In this document: positions 22,788 through 34,017 of the stretch, piece by piece | Layout: each line of letters opens with the position of its first letter | Numbering within the stretch: the stretch's first letter is position 1 | From: Rhinopithecus roxellana | Lineage: Eukaryota; Chordata; Mammalia; Primates; Cercopithecidae | NCBI RefSeq assembly: GCF_007565055.1 | Contig: NC_044555.1 | Location: 34,028,180 to 34,092,179, forward strand | Direction: 5' to 3' | Length of the DNA stretch: 64,000 nt | Notes under the pieces: generated by a model | Database searches by the model: none | What the model was told of the DNA's origin: nothing | What the model saw: the letters and a program-made list of their open reading frames with translations, nothing else | Made by a program: the position numbers and the translations under genes

Positions 22788-24214
22788 AAGTGGCGCCCAG
22801 GTTTCACATGGGGCAACTGCAGCAAAATGTGACCATAGGCACCCATCCCCCAAAGCTCTCCATCTTCCTGTGAGTGACTCTAGCCCCTGCTGACATCCAG
22901 GCTAGTTGAGAATAGGGCTGCTTTTCCCACAGGGCTGGGGCACATCTGATCTGCCTGCCCCTTATCTGCTGGCCCCTCCCAAGGCTGCCTGCCTACCTGC
23001 TCCCATAAGAAGGTGCACACAGTACAGCCTCCACTGCCCCACCTGAGTATTTTGCCAGTGGCCTTGGAACAGTTTGTCCCCTACATCCCCAGCACAACCA
23101 GTGCTCAACTCCGAGGAGCCAGGGGACAAAGCTGTGGGCCTGGTCCCACCTCCTTCCACCCCTAGAGTTTGAGCACATTGCCCAGCAATATGGAGCTGAA
23201 ATCTATGGCCTGAGCTTGAGCAGGGGAGAGACCCCACTTTTAGAACACTGAGAAGAGTGAGGTGCCAGTTCGTGTCCTGGTATGGGAGCTGAGCACCCCT
23301 CCCTCTGAAAGGCAGGTCCGAGAAGGGTGTAGCCTGTTGGACAGCTGCAGCTTCTGCCTGAGGGAGCCCTGTAGTCCAGAACACCGGGAACAACCCGGCA
23401 ATCTGCACATAGAAGGCTTGGGACAAATCTAACCGGTCAGGCCTGCCCCTGGGGTAGAGAGGGGAGGGAGGCCCAGCTTTGGGAGTGTGACCTCGGCGGA
23501 CCCAACAGCCATCTTCTGGGCAAATAACCCTGAGCCACAGGTGCCATGTTAGCTGCACACCTATGGCACCACTGCCCTGCCCAGGGATCTTCCACCCTAG
23601 ACTCACTGCTTCACCAGAACATGCCAAGAACATACAGTGGGGAAAACACAGTCTCTTCAGTAAATGGTGCTGGCAAAACTGGATATCCATGTGCAGAAGA
23701 ATGAAACTAGACCCCTATCTCTTGGCATATACAAAAATCAAGTTAAAATGTATTAAAGAATTAAATCTAAGACTTCAAGTTTTGAAACTACTAAAAGAGA
23801 ACATTGGGGAAACTCTCCAGGACATTGGTCTTGGGAAGGATTTCTTGAGTAATATCCCACAAACACAGGCAACCAAAGCAAAAATGGGCAAAGGTGATCA
23901 CATCAAATTAAAAACCTGCATAGCGAAGAAAACTATCAACAAAGTGAAGAGACAACCCACAGAATGGGAGAAAATGTTTGCAAACTGCCCATCTGACAAG
24001 GAATTAATAACCAGAATATATAAGGAGCTCAAACAACTCTAGGGAAAAAAAATCTAATAACCTATTTTAAAATGGGCAAAAGATTGGAATAGACATTTCT
24101 CAAAAAAGACATAAAAATGGCAAACAGGTGTATGAAAAGGTGTTCAACATCACTGATCATCAGAGAAATGCAAATCAAAACTATGAAAGAATCATCTCAT
24201 CCCAGTTAAAAAGG

Positions 24215-24518
24215 TTTTTTTTTTTTTTTTTTTTTTTTGGAGACAGAGTCTTGCTGTGTTGCCCAGGCTGGAGTGCAGTGGCACGATCTCAGCTCACTGC
24301 AAGCTCCACCTCCCGGGTTCACACCATTCTCCTGCCTCAGCCTCCTGAGTAGCTGGGATTACAGGCACCCGCCACCACGCCCAGCTAGTTTTTTGTACTT
24401 TTAATAGAGATGGGGTTTCACCATGTTAGCCAGGATGGTTGATCTCCTGACCTGGTGATCCACCCGCCTTGACCTCCCAAAGCGCTGGGATTACAGGCAT
24501 GAGCCACCGCGCCCGGCC
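24215..24518 (-). mobile_element. Alu: Alu (AluY-like)
   Basis: Antisense Alu with a T run of about 24 and flanks gttaaaaaggttt / ctaaaaacgtttt in L1 ORF2 3' region. Confidence 0.95.
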
Positions 24519-25164
24519 CTAAAAACGTTTTTATCCAAAAGACAGGGAATAACAAATGCTGGTGAGGATATGGAGAAAAGGAAACTCTTGTATACTATTG
24601 GTGGGAATGTAAATTAATACAACCACTATGGAAAACAGTTCGGAGTTTCCTCAAAAAAACTAAAAACAGAGCTACCATATGATCCAGCAATCCCACTGCC
24701 AGGTATATACCCAAAGAAAGGAAACCAGTGTACTGAAGAGACAGCTGCACTCCCATGTTTATTGCAGCACTATTCACAGTAACCAAGATTGGGAAGCAAT
24801 CTAAGTGTCCATCGACAGATGAATGGATAAATAAAATGTGGTACAAGTATGCAATGGAGTACTATTCAGCCATAAAAAAGAATGAGATCCTGTCATTTGC
24901 AACAACATGGGTGGAACTGGAGGTCATCATGTTAAGTGAAATAAGACAGGCAAAAAAAGACAAACTTTGCATATTCTCATTTGTGAGAGCTAAAAATGAA
25001 AACAACTGAACTCATGGAGATAAAGAGTAGGATGGTTACCAGAGACTGGAAAGGGTAGTAGGGGCTGTGGTTGAAGGGTACAAAAATATAGTTACATAGA
25101 ATGAATAAGATCTAGTACTTGATAGCACAACAGGGTAACTACCATCAACAATAATTTATAGGAA

Positions 25165-25459
25165 TTTTTTTTTTTTTTTGAGACAGAGTCTCACTCTGTC
25201 ACCCAGGCTGGAGTGCAGTGGTGTGATCTCAGCTCACTGCAACCTCTGCCTCCCAGGTTCAAGAGATTCTCCTGCCTCAGCCTCCTGAGTAGCTAGGGTT
25301 ACAGGCATGCGCCACCACGCCCGGCTAATTTTTGTATTTTTAGTAGAGATGGGGTTTCACCATGTTAGTCAGGCTGGTCTGGAACTCCTGACCCTGTGAT
25401 CGGCCTGCCTCCGCCTCCCAACATGCTGGGATTACAGGTGTGAGCCACCGCACCCGGCC
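25165..25459 (-). mobile_element. Alu: Alu (AluS/Y-like)
   Basis: Antisense Alu with target-site duplication aatttatag at about 25153 and 25461 in L1 3' UTR. Confidence 0.95.
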
Positions 25460-25592
25460 CAATTTATAGTACATTTTAAAATAACTAAAAGAGGATTACT
25501 AGATTGTTTGTAACATAAATACAAGAGGTGGTGGATACCCCCTTTACCCCGATGTGATTATTATGCATTGTATACCTGTATGAAAATATCTC

Positions 25593-25899
25593 GGCCAGGC
25601 ACGATGCCTCACACCTGTAATCCCAGCACTTTGGGAGGCTCAGTATGGTGGATCACTTGAAGTCAGGAGTTCGAGACCAGCCTGACCAACATGGTGAGAC
25701 TTTGTCTCTACGAAAAATATAAAAAATTAGCCGGGTGTGGTGGCACACAACTGTAATTCCAGCTATTCGGGAGGCTGAAGCAGGAGAATTGCTTGAACCC
25801 AGGAAGTGGAGGTTGCAGTGAGCCAAGAATGTGCCACTGTACTCCAGCCTGGGTAACAGAGTGAGACTCCATATCAAAAAAAAAGAAAAAAAAGAAAAA
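25593..25899 (+). mobile_element. Alu: Alu (AluS-like)
   Basis: Sense Alu with an A-rich tail broken by g, 66 bp before the end of the L1. Flank aaaatatct / aaaaaatct. Confidence 0.94.
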
Positions 25900-25965
25900 A
25901 TCTTATGTACCCCATACATATATATATCTACTATGTGCCCACAAAAATTAAAAATTAAAAAAAGA

Positions 25966-26724
25966 CTAAACTGGAAACACCCTGAACCCGCCACCTTGCT
26001 CCCGACAGCTAGAGCCCTGTTGAGCATAACTGTGTCCAGGTGTTGGACCCAAGTTTACTCTAGCAGACCTGATCTCTGGGACCAGCCTTGGGTATCAGTA
26101 GACTAGGAGCTACACGTGGACGGGAACAGCTTCATCAACCCACAAGGAGAGAGATGTGCAGAATATGCGGTGGTAACCCTGGACACTGTCGTTAAGCTGA
26201 GTTCATTGCTTTAATTCGGGCCTTAGAACTCAGTGAAGGTGTTGTGTCTTGGATCCACCACAGTCAGCTAACACCGGCAGCTCAAGACAAGTGGACCAGC
26301 CAGCAGGACGCAGATCATCCAACCCGGCTGATCCTGAGACGAGACCAAGCTGTAGCTGAGGATGACAGCTCTGCTCTAGTCACACACCGGCAGCTGACTA
26401 GTCTACACACAGCTGAAGCTTGAGGACTTATCAAGCAAGTCAATGTGGTTAAAAATCTTAAGACTAATAGATTTCCTGTAATACTAACTGTTTTCCTATT
26501 GTTCTGTCGCTGTATTCAACCTTTATCCCAGGTAAGGACCTCTTTTGTCCTTGCTGGATATGAATATGCTGTACATTGTTTTGTTGTTGTTACCCCCCCC
26601 ATAACCATGCTAGAAGAAACACCTATATAAGGTGTCCCCACTGTACACGTACTACTTAGGAGACCCAGTCTGCCAATGCTCCTGGTTGAATAAAAAACCT
26701 TCCTTCTTAAAAAAAAAAAAAAAA
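25966..26724 (+). pseudogene. ERV pol (RNase H)-env start-LTR remnant ending in poly(A)
   Basis: The translation in the first frame includes YSSRPDLWDQPWVSVD, then after a stop LHVDGNSF with the RNase H catalytic Asp, then AEYAVVTLDTVV and IALIRALELSEG. This is retroviral RNase H. It jumps to WIHHSQLTPA, typical of the end of integrase, so most of integrase is missing. An env-like start near 26442 is broken after a few codons. The 3' end has a TATA-like ctatataagg (26623-26632), AATAAA (26689-26694) and, 14 bp later, a 16-A run. That end looks like a polyadenylated RNA copied into DNA. Frames are broken. Confidence 0.65.
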
Positions 26725-26904
26725 CTTAAAAAAAGGTTTTTAACCCACACACCCAGACAAGCATTAACATTAGATGAACATTTCAGACATTTCCCAGTGC
26801 ATAAGAAAATATTAAGTTTTTTGATAGGGTGTATCAAAAAACTTGGGCAATACTTCAGTACTAGTGGCCAATTTTCTTCTGTGCCTTGGATTGTGTTTTA
26901 TTTT

Positions 26905-27170
26905 ACATTTGGATTTTTAAAATTTTATTATTTTTAATGTCGTGGGTACATAATAAGTGTCTATATTTATGGGGTACCTGAGCTATTTTCATACAGGCAT
27001 GCGGTGCATAATACTCACTTCATGGAAAATGGAGTATCCATCCTCTCAACACGTTCATCCTTTGTGTTACAAACAAACCTACTGTACCCTTTTAGTTATT
27101 TTTAAATGTATAAATAAGTTATTATTGTCTATAATCACCCTGTTGTGCTATCTAATACTAGATCTTATTC
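26905..27170 (-). mobile_element. L1: L1 3' end fragment
   Basis: Antisense L1 3' UTR (cgtgggtacataataagtgt, accctgttgtgctatctaat), truncated after about 265 bp. Confidence 0.85.
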
Positions 27171-27850
27171 TAAATTTTGTTTTAAACTTGTCTGCATATT
27201 ATGTTTTTATTTTCCTTTTTGCTTTGCTGTGTCTTCATAATAGTCTCTTTTCAACTTGCTCCTACTTAAATGGGAAGCCCTGTTTAGTCTGCTATTTTCT
27301 CTGATATAAGGTGGATGCTTTCTCCTACACTCCACACTTAGTTTATCTGAAAACTTTTGCCCCCTTCTCAGGACTACATTTTAAGATATGTGTCTAGCTG
27401 TTTATCTCACTGTAGCTTAAGGGTTCACGGAGTGCTGGTAGTAGTAGCAGCGGTGGATAGTTACTTGGAGGGTCTGGGCCCTACCATTTTCATATTTATG
27501 ACATGAGGTCTTCTTATCTTGTTTTGTTGTGGTTTGGTGTGCATTTTGCTGGCCTTTACCACTTTTCCTTTATTAGGCATTGGAGGAGGGAAATTCTGAG
27601 ATTTGACTTTATACCATCATATCTTTCTCTGGCAGCTGACAGAATAATTTATACTTCCAATCTAGACTTCTCTTTTGTTCTCTAGGTCCATATAACTAAC
27701 AGGGTCATTAATATCTCTTATATGGTGGCAATCACTGTCTTTGACCTACCCAACAAACGTATCCTGTCCCACCTTCTCTATTCAGGTCTTTCACAGGCAT
27801 CCCCTGACTTCATGGACAAAATTAGAAGTGATCCAAATAAATGATAATGT
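27171..27850. other. No assignable feature
   Basis: Moderately AT-rich, no recognised repeat. Contains a short gtagtagtagcagcggtgg triplet patch near 27438. Frames are at most about 60 codons without domain similarity. Confidence 0.5.
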
Positions 27851-28066
27851 TCTCAATCATTTTATTTATTTACTTATTTATTTATTTATTTATTGCTTGT
27901 TTCTTTTGTTTTGTTTTGTTTTTTGAGACGGTGTTTCACTCCTGTTGCCTAGCTGGAGTGCAATGGCATGATCTCGGCTCACTGCAACCTGTGCCTCCTG
28001 GGTTCAAGCGATTCTCCTGCCTCAGCCTCTCGATTAGCTGGGATTACCGCCACCATGCCCAGCTAA

Positions 28067-28373
28067 TTTTTTTTTTTTTTTTTGAGACGGAGTCTGGCTC
28101 TGTCACCCAGGATGGAGTGGTGCAGTGGCGCCATCTCGGCTCACTGCAAGCTCCGCCTTCCGGGTTCACGCCGTTCTTCTGTCTCAGCCTCCTGAGTAGC
28201 TGGGACTACAGGCGCCCGCCACCACACCCAGATAATTTTTTTTTTTTGTATTTTTAGTACAGACGGGGTTTCACCATGTTAGCCAGGATGGTCTCGATTT
28301 CCTGCCCTCGTGATCCACCCGCCTCGGTCTCCCAAACTGCTGGGATTATGGGTGTGAGCCACTGCGCCCGGCC
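28067..28373 (-). mobile_element. Alu: Alu nested in Alu
   Basis: Complete AluY-like element inserted in the A-rich linker of the host Alu, duplicating cagctaattttt on each side (28059 and 28379). Confidence 0.93.
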
Positions 28374-28395
28374 ACACCCAGCTAATTTTTGTTTT

Positions 28396-28398
<3 letters not shown>

Positions 28399-28427
<29 letters not shown>

Positions 28428-28708
28428 AGACGGAGTCTCGCTCTGTCGCCCGGGCTGGAGTGCAGTGGCCAGATCTCAGCTCACTGCAAGCTCCGCCTCC
28501 CGGGTTCCCGCCATTCTCCTGCCTCAGCCTCCCGAGTAGCTGGGACTACAGGCGCCCGCCACCTCGCCCGGCTAGCTTTTCGTATTTTTTAGTAGAGACG
28601 GGGTTTCACCGTGTTAGCCAGGATGGTCTGGAACTCCTGACCTCGTGATCCGCCCGTCTCGGCCTCCCAAAGTGCTGGGATTACAGGCTTGAGCCACCGC
28701 GCCCGGCC
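28399..28708 (-). mobile_element. Alu: Young Alu, AluYRa-like, third in nest
   Basis: Near-consensus monkey AluY with a T run of about 28, inserted in the duplicated linker. aatttttg flanks it (28384 and 28709). Confidence 0.95.
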
Positions 28709-28929
28709 AATTTTTGTATTTTTTAGTAGAGATGGGATTTCACCATATTGGCCAGGCTGGTCTCAAACTCCTGACTTCAAGTGATCCACCTGCCACGGCC
28801 TTTCAAATTGCTGGGATTACAGATGTGAGCCACTGCACCCAGCCCCTCTTAGTTATTGATGGACCTAAGGGTAGACATGCAAGGGAGGCTAATGTGGTAC
28901 AAGAGGAATTCTACTAGGAAGAAGCTTGC

Positions 28930-29190
28930 CTTCCTGAATGTGATGGTTGATTTTGTGTCAATTTGGGCTATGAGGTGCCTAGATATCTGATTAAACATTG
29001 TTTCTCAGTGAGTATGTGAGGATGTTTCCAAAAGAGATTTAGCATTTGAGTTGGTGGACTGAGTAAAACGGAGGGCCCCGCCCAATATGAGTAGGCATCA
29101 TCCAATCCACTGAAAGCCTGAATAGAGCAAAAATCCTCACCAGTGGTTTTGGCTTCTCCGCTCCCAGTGGTATTAAACCTTCCCATCATG
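28930..29190 (+). mobile_element. LTR-like interspersed repeat, family unassigned
   Basis: Sequence gtgatggttgattttgtgtc followed by catcatccaatccactgaaa matches a widespread LTR-type family I recognise but cannot name with certainty. It runs directly into ERV1 gag sequence. Confidence 0.45.
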
Positions 29191-29677
29191 GTCTGAGAGG
29201 ATGACTGATGCTTTGCCCGAGGAAACTGTAATGGTCTCCTCCAAGACAGTTACCATGAGAGGCAATGCTGATTCACCTCAGGAACCCACCCCACCACCAA
29301 CCCTCTTTGCTTCTAGACCTGTAACTAGACTCAGGTCTCAGTGGTCCCTAAAGGTGAAGTACAATGTGTGACCCAAGAAACAGCGTGCTACACTCCAAAA
29401 GAACTACCTGAGTTTCCTAATTTATACAGCCGGAAATCCAGGGAACATGTATAGGAATGGATAATCACTGAGTGAAATAATGGAAGGAACATAAAGTTGG
29501 ATCAGACCAAATTTATTGATAGGGGCTCACTAAGTAGAGATTCTGCATTTAATGGTGCATCTCAGGGGGTTAGAAAGGGCTCTAACAATTTGTTTGGTTG
29601 GTTGTCTCAAATATGGACAGGAGGATGGCCCACAATGAGTGAACTGGAAATTCCTGACCTGCCTTAAATTTTTTTCG

Positions 29678-29993
29678 TTTTTTTTTTTTTTTTTTTTTTT
29701 TTGAGATGGAGTCTCACTCTGTCACCCAGGCTGAAGGGCAGTGGTGCGATCTCAGCTCACTGCAACCTCTGCCTCTGGGTTCAAGCAATTCTTGTGCCTC
29801 AGACTCTTGTGCCTCAGTCCTCTCTGGGACTACAGGCATGTGCCACCAGGCCTAGCTAATTTTTGTGTTTTTAGTACAGATGGGGTTTCACCATGGTTGG
29901 CCAGGCTGGTCTTGAACTCCTGACCTCAGGTGGTCCACCCCCCTCAGCCTCCCAAAGTGATGGGATTACAGGCGTGAGCCACCATGCCCGGCC
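29678..29993 (-). mobile_element. Alu: Alu in ERV gag
   Basis: Antisense Alu, T run of about 24, with a clear duplication tgacctgccttaa at 29654-29666 and 29995-30007. Confidence 0.95.
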
Positions 29994-30117
29994 ATGACCT
30001 GCCTTAATTTAACGTAAAGGAAGAGATACAAAGATTTAGAGAGATTGGAATGTTAGAGTGCATTTGTCATTTAAGACCTACTCACCCACACTGGTAGGGT
30101 CCAGAAGACATGCATTT

Positions 30118-31197
30118 CTTTTTTTTCAAACTTTTATTTTAGGTTCAGGGGTAAATGTGCAGGTTTGTTATATAGGTAAACTTGTGTCATGGGGGTTTGT
30201 TGTACAGATTATTTTGTCACCTAGGTACTAAGCCTAGTACCAAACAGTTATTTTTTCTGATCCTCTCCCTCCTCCCACTCTCCATCCTCAAGGAGGCTCC
30301 AGTGTGTGTTGTTCTCCTCTTTGTATCCATGTGTTCTTGCATTTAGCACCCATTTATCAGTGACAACATGTAGTATTTGGTTTTCTGTTTTTGCATTAGT
30401 TTGCTAAGGATAATGGCCTCCAGCCCACTTCATGTTTCCACAAAACCATGATTTCATTCTTTTTTATGGCTGCCTAGTATTCCATGGTATATGTGTACCA
30501 CATTCTCTTTATCCAGTTTACCATTGATGGGCATTTAAGTTGATTCCATGTCTTTGCTATTGTGAATAGTGCTGCAATGAACATATGTGTGCATGTGTCT
30601 TTATGGTAGAACAATTTATATTCCTTTAGGTATATACCCAGTAATGGGATCGCTGGGTCAAATGATAATTCTGTTTTTAACTCTGAGGAATCACCACTCT
30701 GCTTTCCACAATGGTTGAACTAATTTACACTCCTACCAACAGTGTGTAAGTGTTCCCTTTTCTGTGCAACCTCGCCAGCATCTGTTATTTTTTGAATTTT
30801 TAATAGCCATTCTGAGCCAGGCACGGTGACTCACGCCTGTAATCCCAGCACTTTGAAAGGCCGAAGTGGGTGGATTACCTGAGGTCAAGAGTTTGAGACC
30901 AGCCTGGCCAACATGGCGAAATTCCATCTCTACTAAAAATATGAAAAGTTAACCGGGCATGGTGACAGGCACCTGTAATCCCAGCTACTTAATTGCTTGA
31001 ACCCAGAAGGCAGAAGTTGCAGTGATCACGCCATTGCTTTCCAGTCTGGGCAACAGAGCAAGACTGTCTCAAAAAAAAAAAAAAAAAAAAAAAAAGCCAT
31101 TCTGACTGGTGTGAGATGTTATCTCATTGTGGTTTTGGTTTGCATTTCTTTAATGATCAATGATAGTGAACTTTTTTTCATAAGCTTTTTGGACACA
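30118..31197 (-). mobile_element. L1: L1 (L1PA-type) 3' part inserted in ERV gag
   Basis: Antisense L1 3' UTR and ORF2 end. Duplication gacatgcattt at 30107-30117 and 31199-31210 brackets it, so this is a 5'-truncated insertion into the ERV. An Alu is nested inside. Confidence 0.9.
30815..31095 (+). mobile_element. Alu: Alu in L1
   Basis: Sense Alu with a 25-A tail. tagccattctga flanks both ends (30803 and 31095). Part of the right arm is deleted around gctacttaattgcttgaac. Confidence 0.94.
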
Positions 31198-31833
31198 AGG
31201 ACATGCATTTTACCAATACTGTGAGAAATAAATTTGTGAGGAAGGGCCCAGGATTCTCGAAGGGCTTTGTGATTATTTTCTCTGTAGGCCAGACCTTACA
31301 GTGAGAGCCACAGCTATTCAACTGGGAGACTTGAATGCAATGGAGTAATTGGATCCCAAAGTGGCAGGGGCCAAGTGGCAGCACTCAACCACGAAAGGCG
31401 AGATAGGTGCAGTTACCATAATGGACAGCAGAGTCAGAGCAGCAATCAGAATAGCCTGACTCCCACAGACCTATGGCATTGGATAGTTAATCATGGTATT
31501 CCTAAAAAGTGAAATAGATAGGAAACCTACTAAATTCTTACTTGATCTGCATAATCAGAAAACTTGTATGCTGGGTGACAAAAATCCAGCTGGAATCATA
31601 AGAACAGAGAGAGCGTCATTGTCTCTCAATTGATTCCTAGACTTGAGCCAGGTTACAAGCCAAGAACCTCTTGAATGAAGGAGACGCTGGGTCCTCTTGA
31701 GGAAGGACCCCAGCACACTATCAAAAAGTAATAGTGCAGTCTTTCTCTAACCCTTCCTCGAAAGACCTACAGCCTTTTACATGGGTAATTGTGCATTGAT
31801 GAAAAAGAAAACTCAGGCCTATCAGGGGCTAAG

Positions 31834-31860
31834 GACACTGGCTCTGAACTGACACTAATC
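31834..31860 (+). pseudogene. ERV1 protease active-site motif
   Basis: Nine codons read DTGSELTLI, the aspartic protease flap-side active site (D-T/S-G) of retroviral proteases, intact within an otherwise broken gag-pro region. In the related copy near 50135-50160 the same site reads as a degraded DSKLILM. Confidence 0.7.
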
Positions 31861-32363
31861 CCAGCAGGCCCAAAACATCACTGTGGCCCTCCACAGTGGG
31901 GCTTATGTCGGTGAGGTGATCAGTGGAGTTGTAGCTCAAGTCTGTCTCCTGGTGGGCTCAGTGGGTCTGTGAACACATCTGGTGGTTATCACCCAAGTTA
32001 TGGAATGAATAATTGGAATACACATCAGCAGGCAGAATCCCCACATTGGTTCCCTGAAATGTGGAGCTAGGGATATTATGGTGGGAAGAAACCAAGTGAA
32101 AGCCACTAGAACTGCCTTCACTTAGAAAAATAATAAATGGTATATTTTCTTCTTGAACAAAATGACAACGTTTCAAAAGAAGAAAATCCTTTCCCTCTTT
32201 TTCCTGTCTTCCTGCCTTGGACTTGGATGTATTGAACAACATTTGTGATCATGAAGAAAAAGTCAAGAAAATTATGAAGATGTCAGAATTGACATTTTAA
32301 ATCACTGAACCAACTCCAACAACCACCTTCATCTAGACTTTTTTTCATAAAACTTTAAGCCCC

Positions 32364-32661
32364 GGCCAGGTGTGGTGGCTGACGCCTGTAATCCCAGCAC
32401 TTTGGGAGGCTGAGATGGGTGGATCACGAGGTCAGGAGTTCGAGACCAGCCTGGCCAACATAGTGAAACCCTGTCTCTACTAAAAAAAAAAAAAAATACA
32501 AAAATTAGCTGGGTGTAGTGGCATGTGCCTGTAGGCCCAGCTACTTGGGAGGCTGAGGCAGGAGAACCGCTTGAACCCTGGAGGCAGAAGTTGCAGTGAG
32601 CTGAGACCGCACCATGCACTCCAGGCTGCATGACAGAGAGAGATTCTGTCTCAAAAAAAAG
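32364..32661 (+). mobile_element. Alu: Alu present only in arm A
   Basis: Sense Alu with flanks aaaactttaagcccc / aaaacttgaatcccc. Arm B has the empty, unduplicated site near 54325-54340, so it inserted after the arms separated. Confidence 0.95.
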
Positions 32662-32689
32662 ACCAAAACTTGAATCCCCATTTGTTTAA

Positions 32690-33600
32690 GCTCTCCCTGT
32701 TTGGGTGTCCTATTGGTATGTCTCTTGGTACCAGCTGGCGAAAGGATTACTGACATTTATTCAAATGCATCACAGTGAACACAAGTGGACTCATGATTCT
32801 CTCCACCAACCTTGATTCTCTTCCAGTCTCTCCCATCTCAGTAAACTGTATAACATCCACCCACTCGCCTATGTGAAAAACACATGAGTTTCCTTGGATT
32901 GCTCTCCCTGCACATACACATCCCAATATTCCATTACCACACATTGTCAATTCTGTCTTTTCACCATCTCTCAAATCTGTCCATATCTGCTGCCCCTACT
33001 CCGATCCAAGTCACCAGTGGTCGCCTGGACTATTGAAAAATAGTCCTGGCCACATCTCCTCTGGCCCATCTCTGATACATTCTCCAAAAGCAGCGGTAGT
33101 AATGTTTAACAGAAAACCTTTCTGGTCATGTCTGTCCTCTTGCTTAAAGTTCTCTAATGGCTTCCCATGTAAGTGGTCATTAAGTTCAAACTCTTTACAG
33201 GGCTCGTAAGACCTTACGTGATGTCAGCACTACCTACCTCTCTAGCTTCCGGTCAACTTCGGTCCTCCTCAGTCTCTACACTAGCAATACTGACTTTCTT
33301 TTACTTTCTCAACCACTTAAACTCCTTTAAGTTCCTTGTTTTGTCAGCCTGGTATACTTTTCTCCCAATCTTTGACTCAGTCACTCTTCCTCATCACTCA
33401 GGTCGCAGCTTAAACAGCATGTTCTCAGTAAGTCTTCCATGGAGTCCTGCAACTAGGTCAGATCCTTCACTGAATCCCACTACGGCACCATGCTCACTGT
33501 AAGCACACGGAACTTCTAATTACTGACTGTTTTTCTGCTGGACTGTAAGCTCCGGAGCACAGGCACCATGTCTGTCTTGAAACAAAGCCCCTCATCTTCC
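32690..33600 (+). mobile_element. L2: L2 LINE 3' region (arm A)
   Basis: Sense L2: ctctaatggcttcccat, gctcgtaagaccttacgtga, then ggactgtaagctccggagca. A 109-codon open stretch at 33173-33502 is shared with arm B with one residue difference. It lies in L2 in a frame I do not recognise as L2 protein and is not a gene. Confidence 0.8.
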
Positions 33601-34017
33601 CATCACCAAAGTGTTAAATCTACATTACTTCTAATCCAACTTCTCCCTCCGCTTACAAGGGAGAAAATATTTCTCCTCTGATCCCTTCACGTGCACTTGG
33701 ATTTCCATCCCGCCTCAAGTACTTTGAGCCTTTGACTCTCTGCTTCCAGATACACAGTTTTCAGAATCATTCATTTCTTCCTCCCCTCAACATCATTAAC
33801 ATAAGTATTTAAGCATATTCTAGTAGATCTAATTTTAAAAACCCAAAACACTGATTACATCAACAAACATTAAAAAAAGAGGAACAAGAAAAGAAGACCA
33901 CAGATGAAAACCAAACTCTACCTCTTCCTTTTGCTACTGTAATATTTTTCTACTCTAGACAATTTCACACTAAAGAGATGAGCAAATTTTCTCACATTTA
34001 GAAAACAATGAGTGATG
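33601..34017. other. Unassigned arm DNA
   Basis: No repeat recognised. Nearly identical to the matching part of arm B (52980-53390). Confidence 0.5.

Larger units (their letters stand above)
22107..25965 (+). mobile_element. L1: Internally deleted L1 (5' UTR joined to late ORF2)
   Basis: Starts with ggggacaagatagccaacca, the typical L1 5' start, and carries an old-type 5' UTR to about 23630. Without ORF1 or the endonuclease/RT part of ORF2 it then continues as ORF2 C-terminal sequence (tgccaagaacatacagtggg; open for about 130 codons to 24040) and a 3' UTR ending in A-rich DNA at 25965. Four Alus are inserted. The junction falls at tgccaag, which in other copies is part of ORF2. Both ORFs are lost, so it could only have moved in trans, or was deleted after insertion. 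Confidence 0.82.
27919..28844 (-). mobile_element. Alu: Host Alu split by two later Alus
   Basis: One older Alu in three pieces: 27919-28066 (after (TTTA)n and (TTTTG)n), 28374-28395 and 28709-28844. The pieces join in consensus order when the two inner Alus are removed. Confidence 0.9.
29200..32140 (+). mobile_element. ERV1 internal remnant (gag-protease), interrupted
   Basis: Gammaretrovirus-like internal sequence in the plus orientation: gag-like blocks at 29200-29670, 29995-30117 and 31198-31800, then protease to about 32140, where it passes abruptly into non-ERV DNA of inverted-repeat arm A. An Alu (29678-29993) and an L1 carrying an Alu (30118-31197) are inserted. All frames are broken. 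Related but separate fragments lie at 37836-38150, 46720-47560 and 49920-51780. No flanking LTR pair was found; subfamily uncertain. Confidence 0.7.

Noticed and set aside
22962..23690. 242-codon open frame on the minus strand
   Set aside because: It is antisense to an L1 5' UTR (GC-rich, few stops by chance), has no recognisable domain, and no promoter or splice context.
33173..33502. 109-codon frame conserved in both palindrome arms
   Set aside because: Conservation is explained by the recent identity of the arms at DNA level; the sequence is L2-derived and shows no bias toward silent changes (the one clear difference noted changes a residue).
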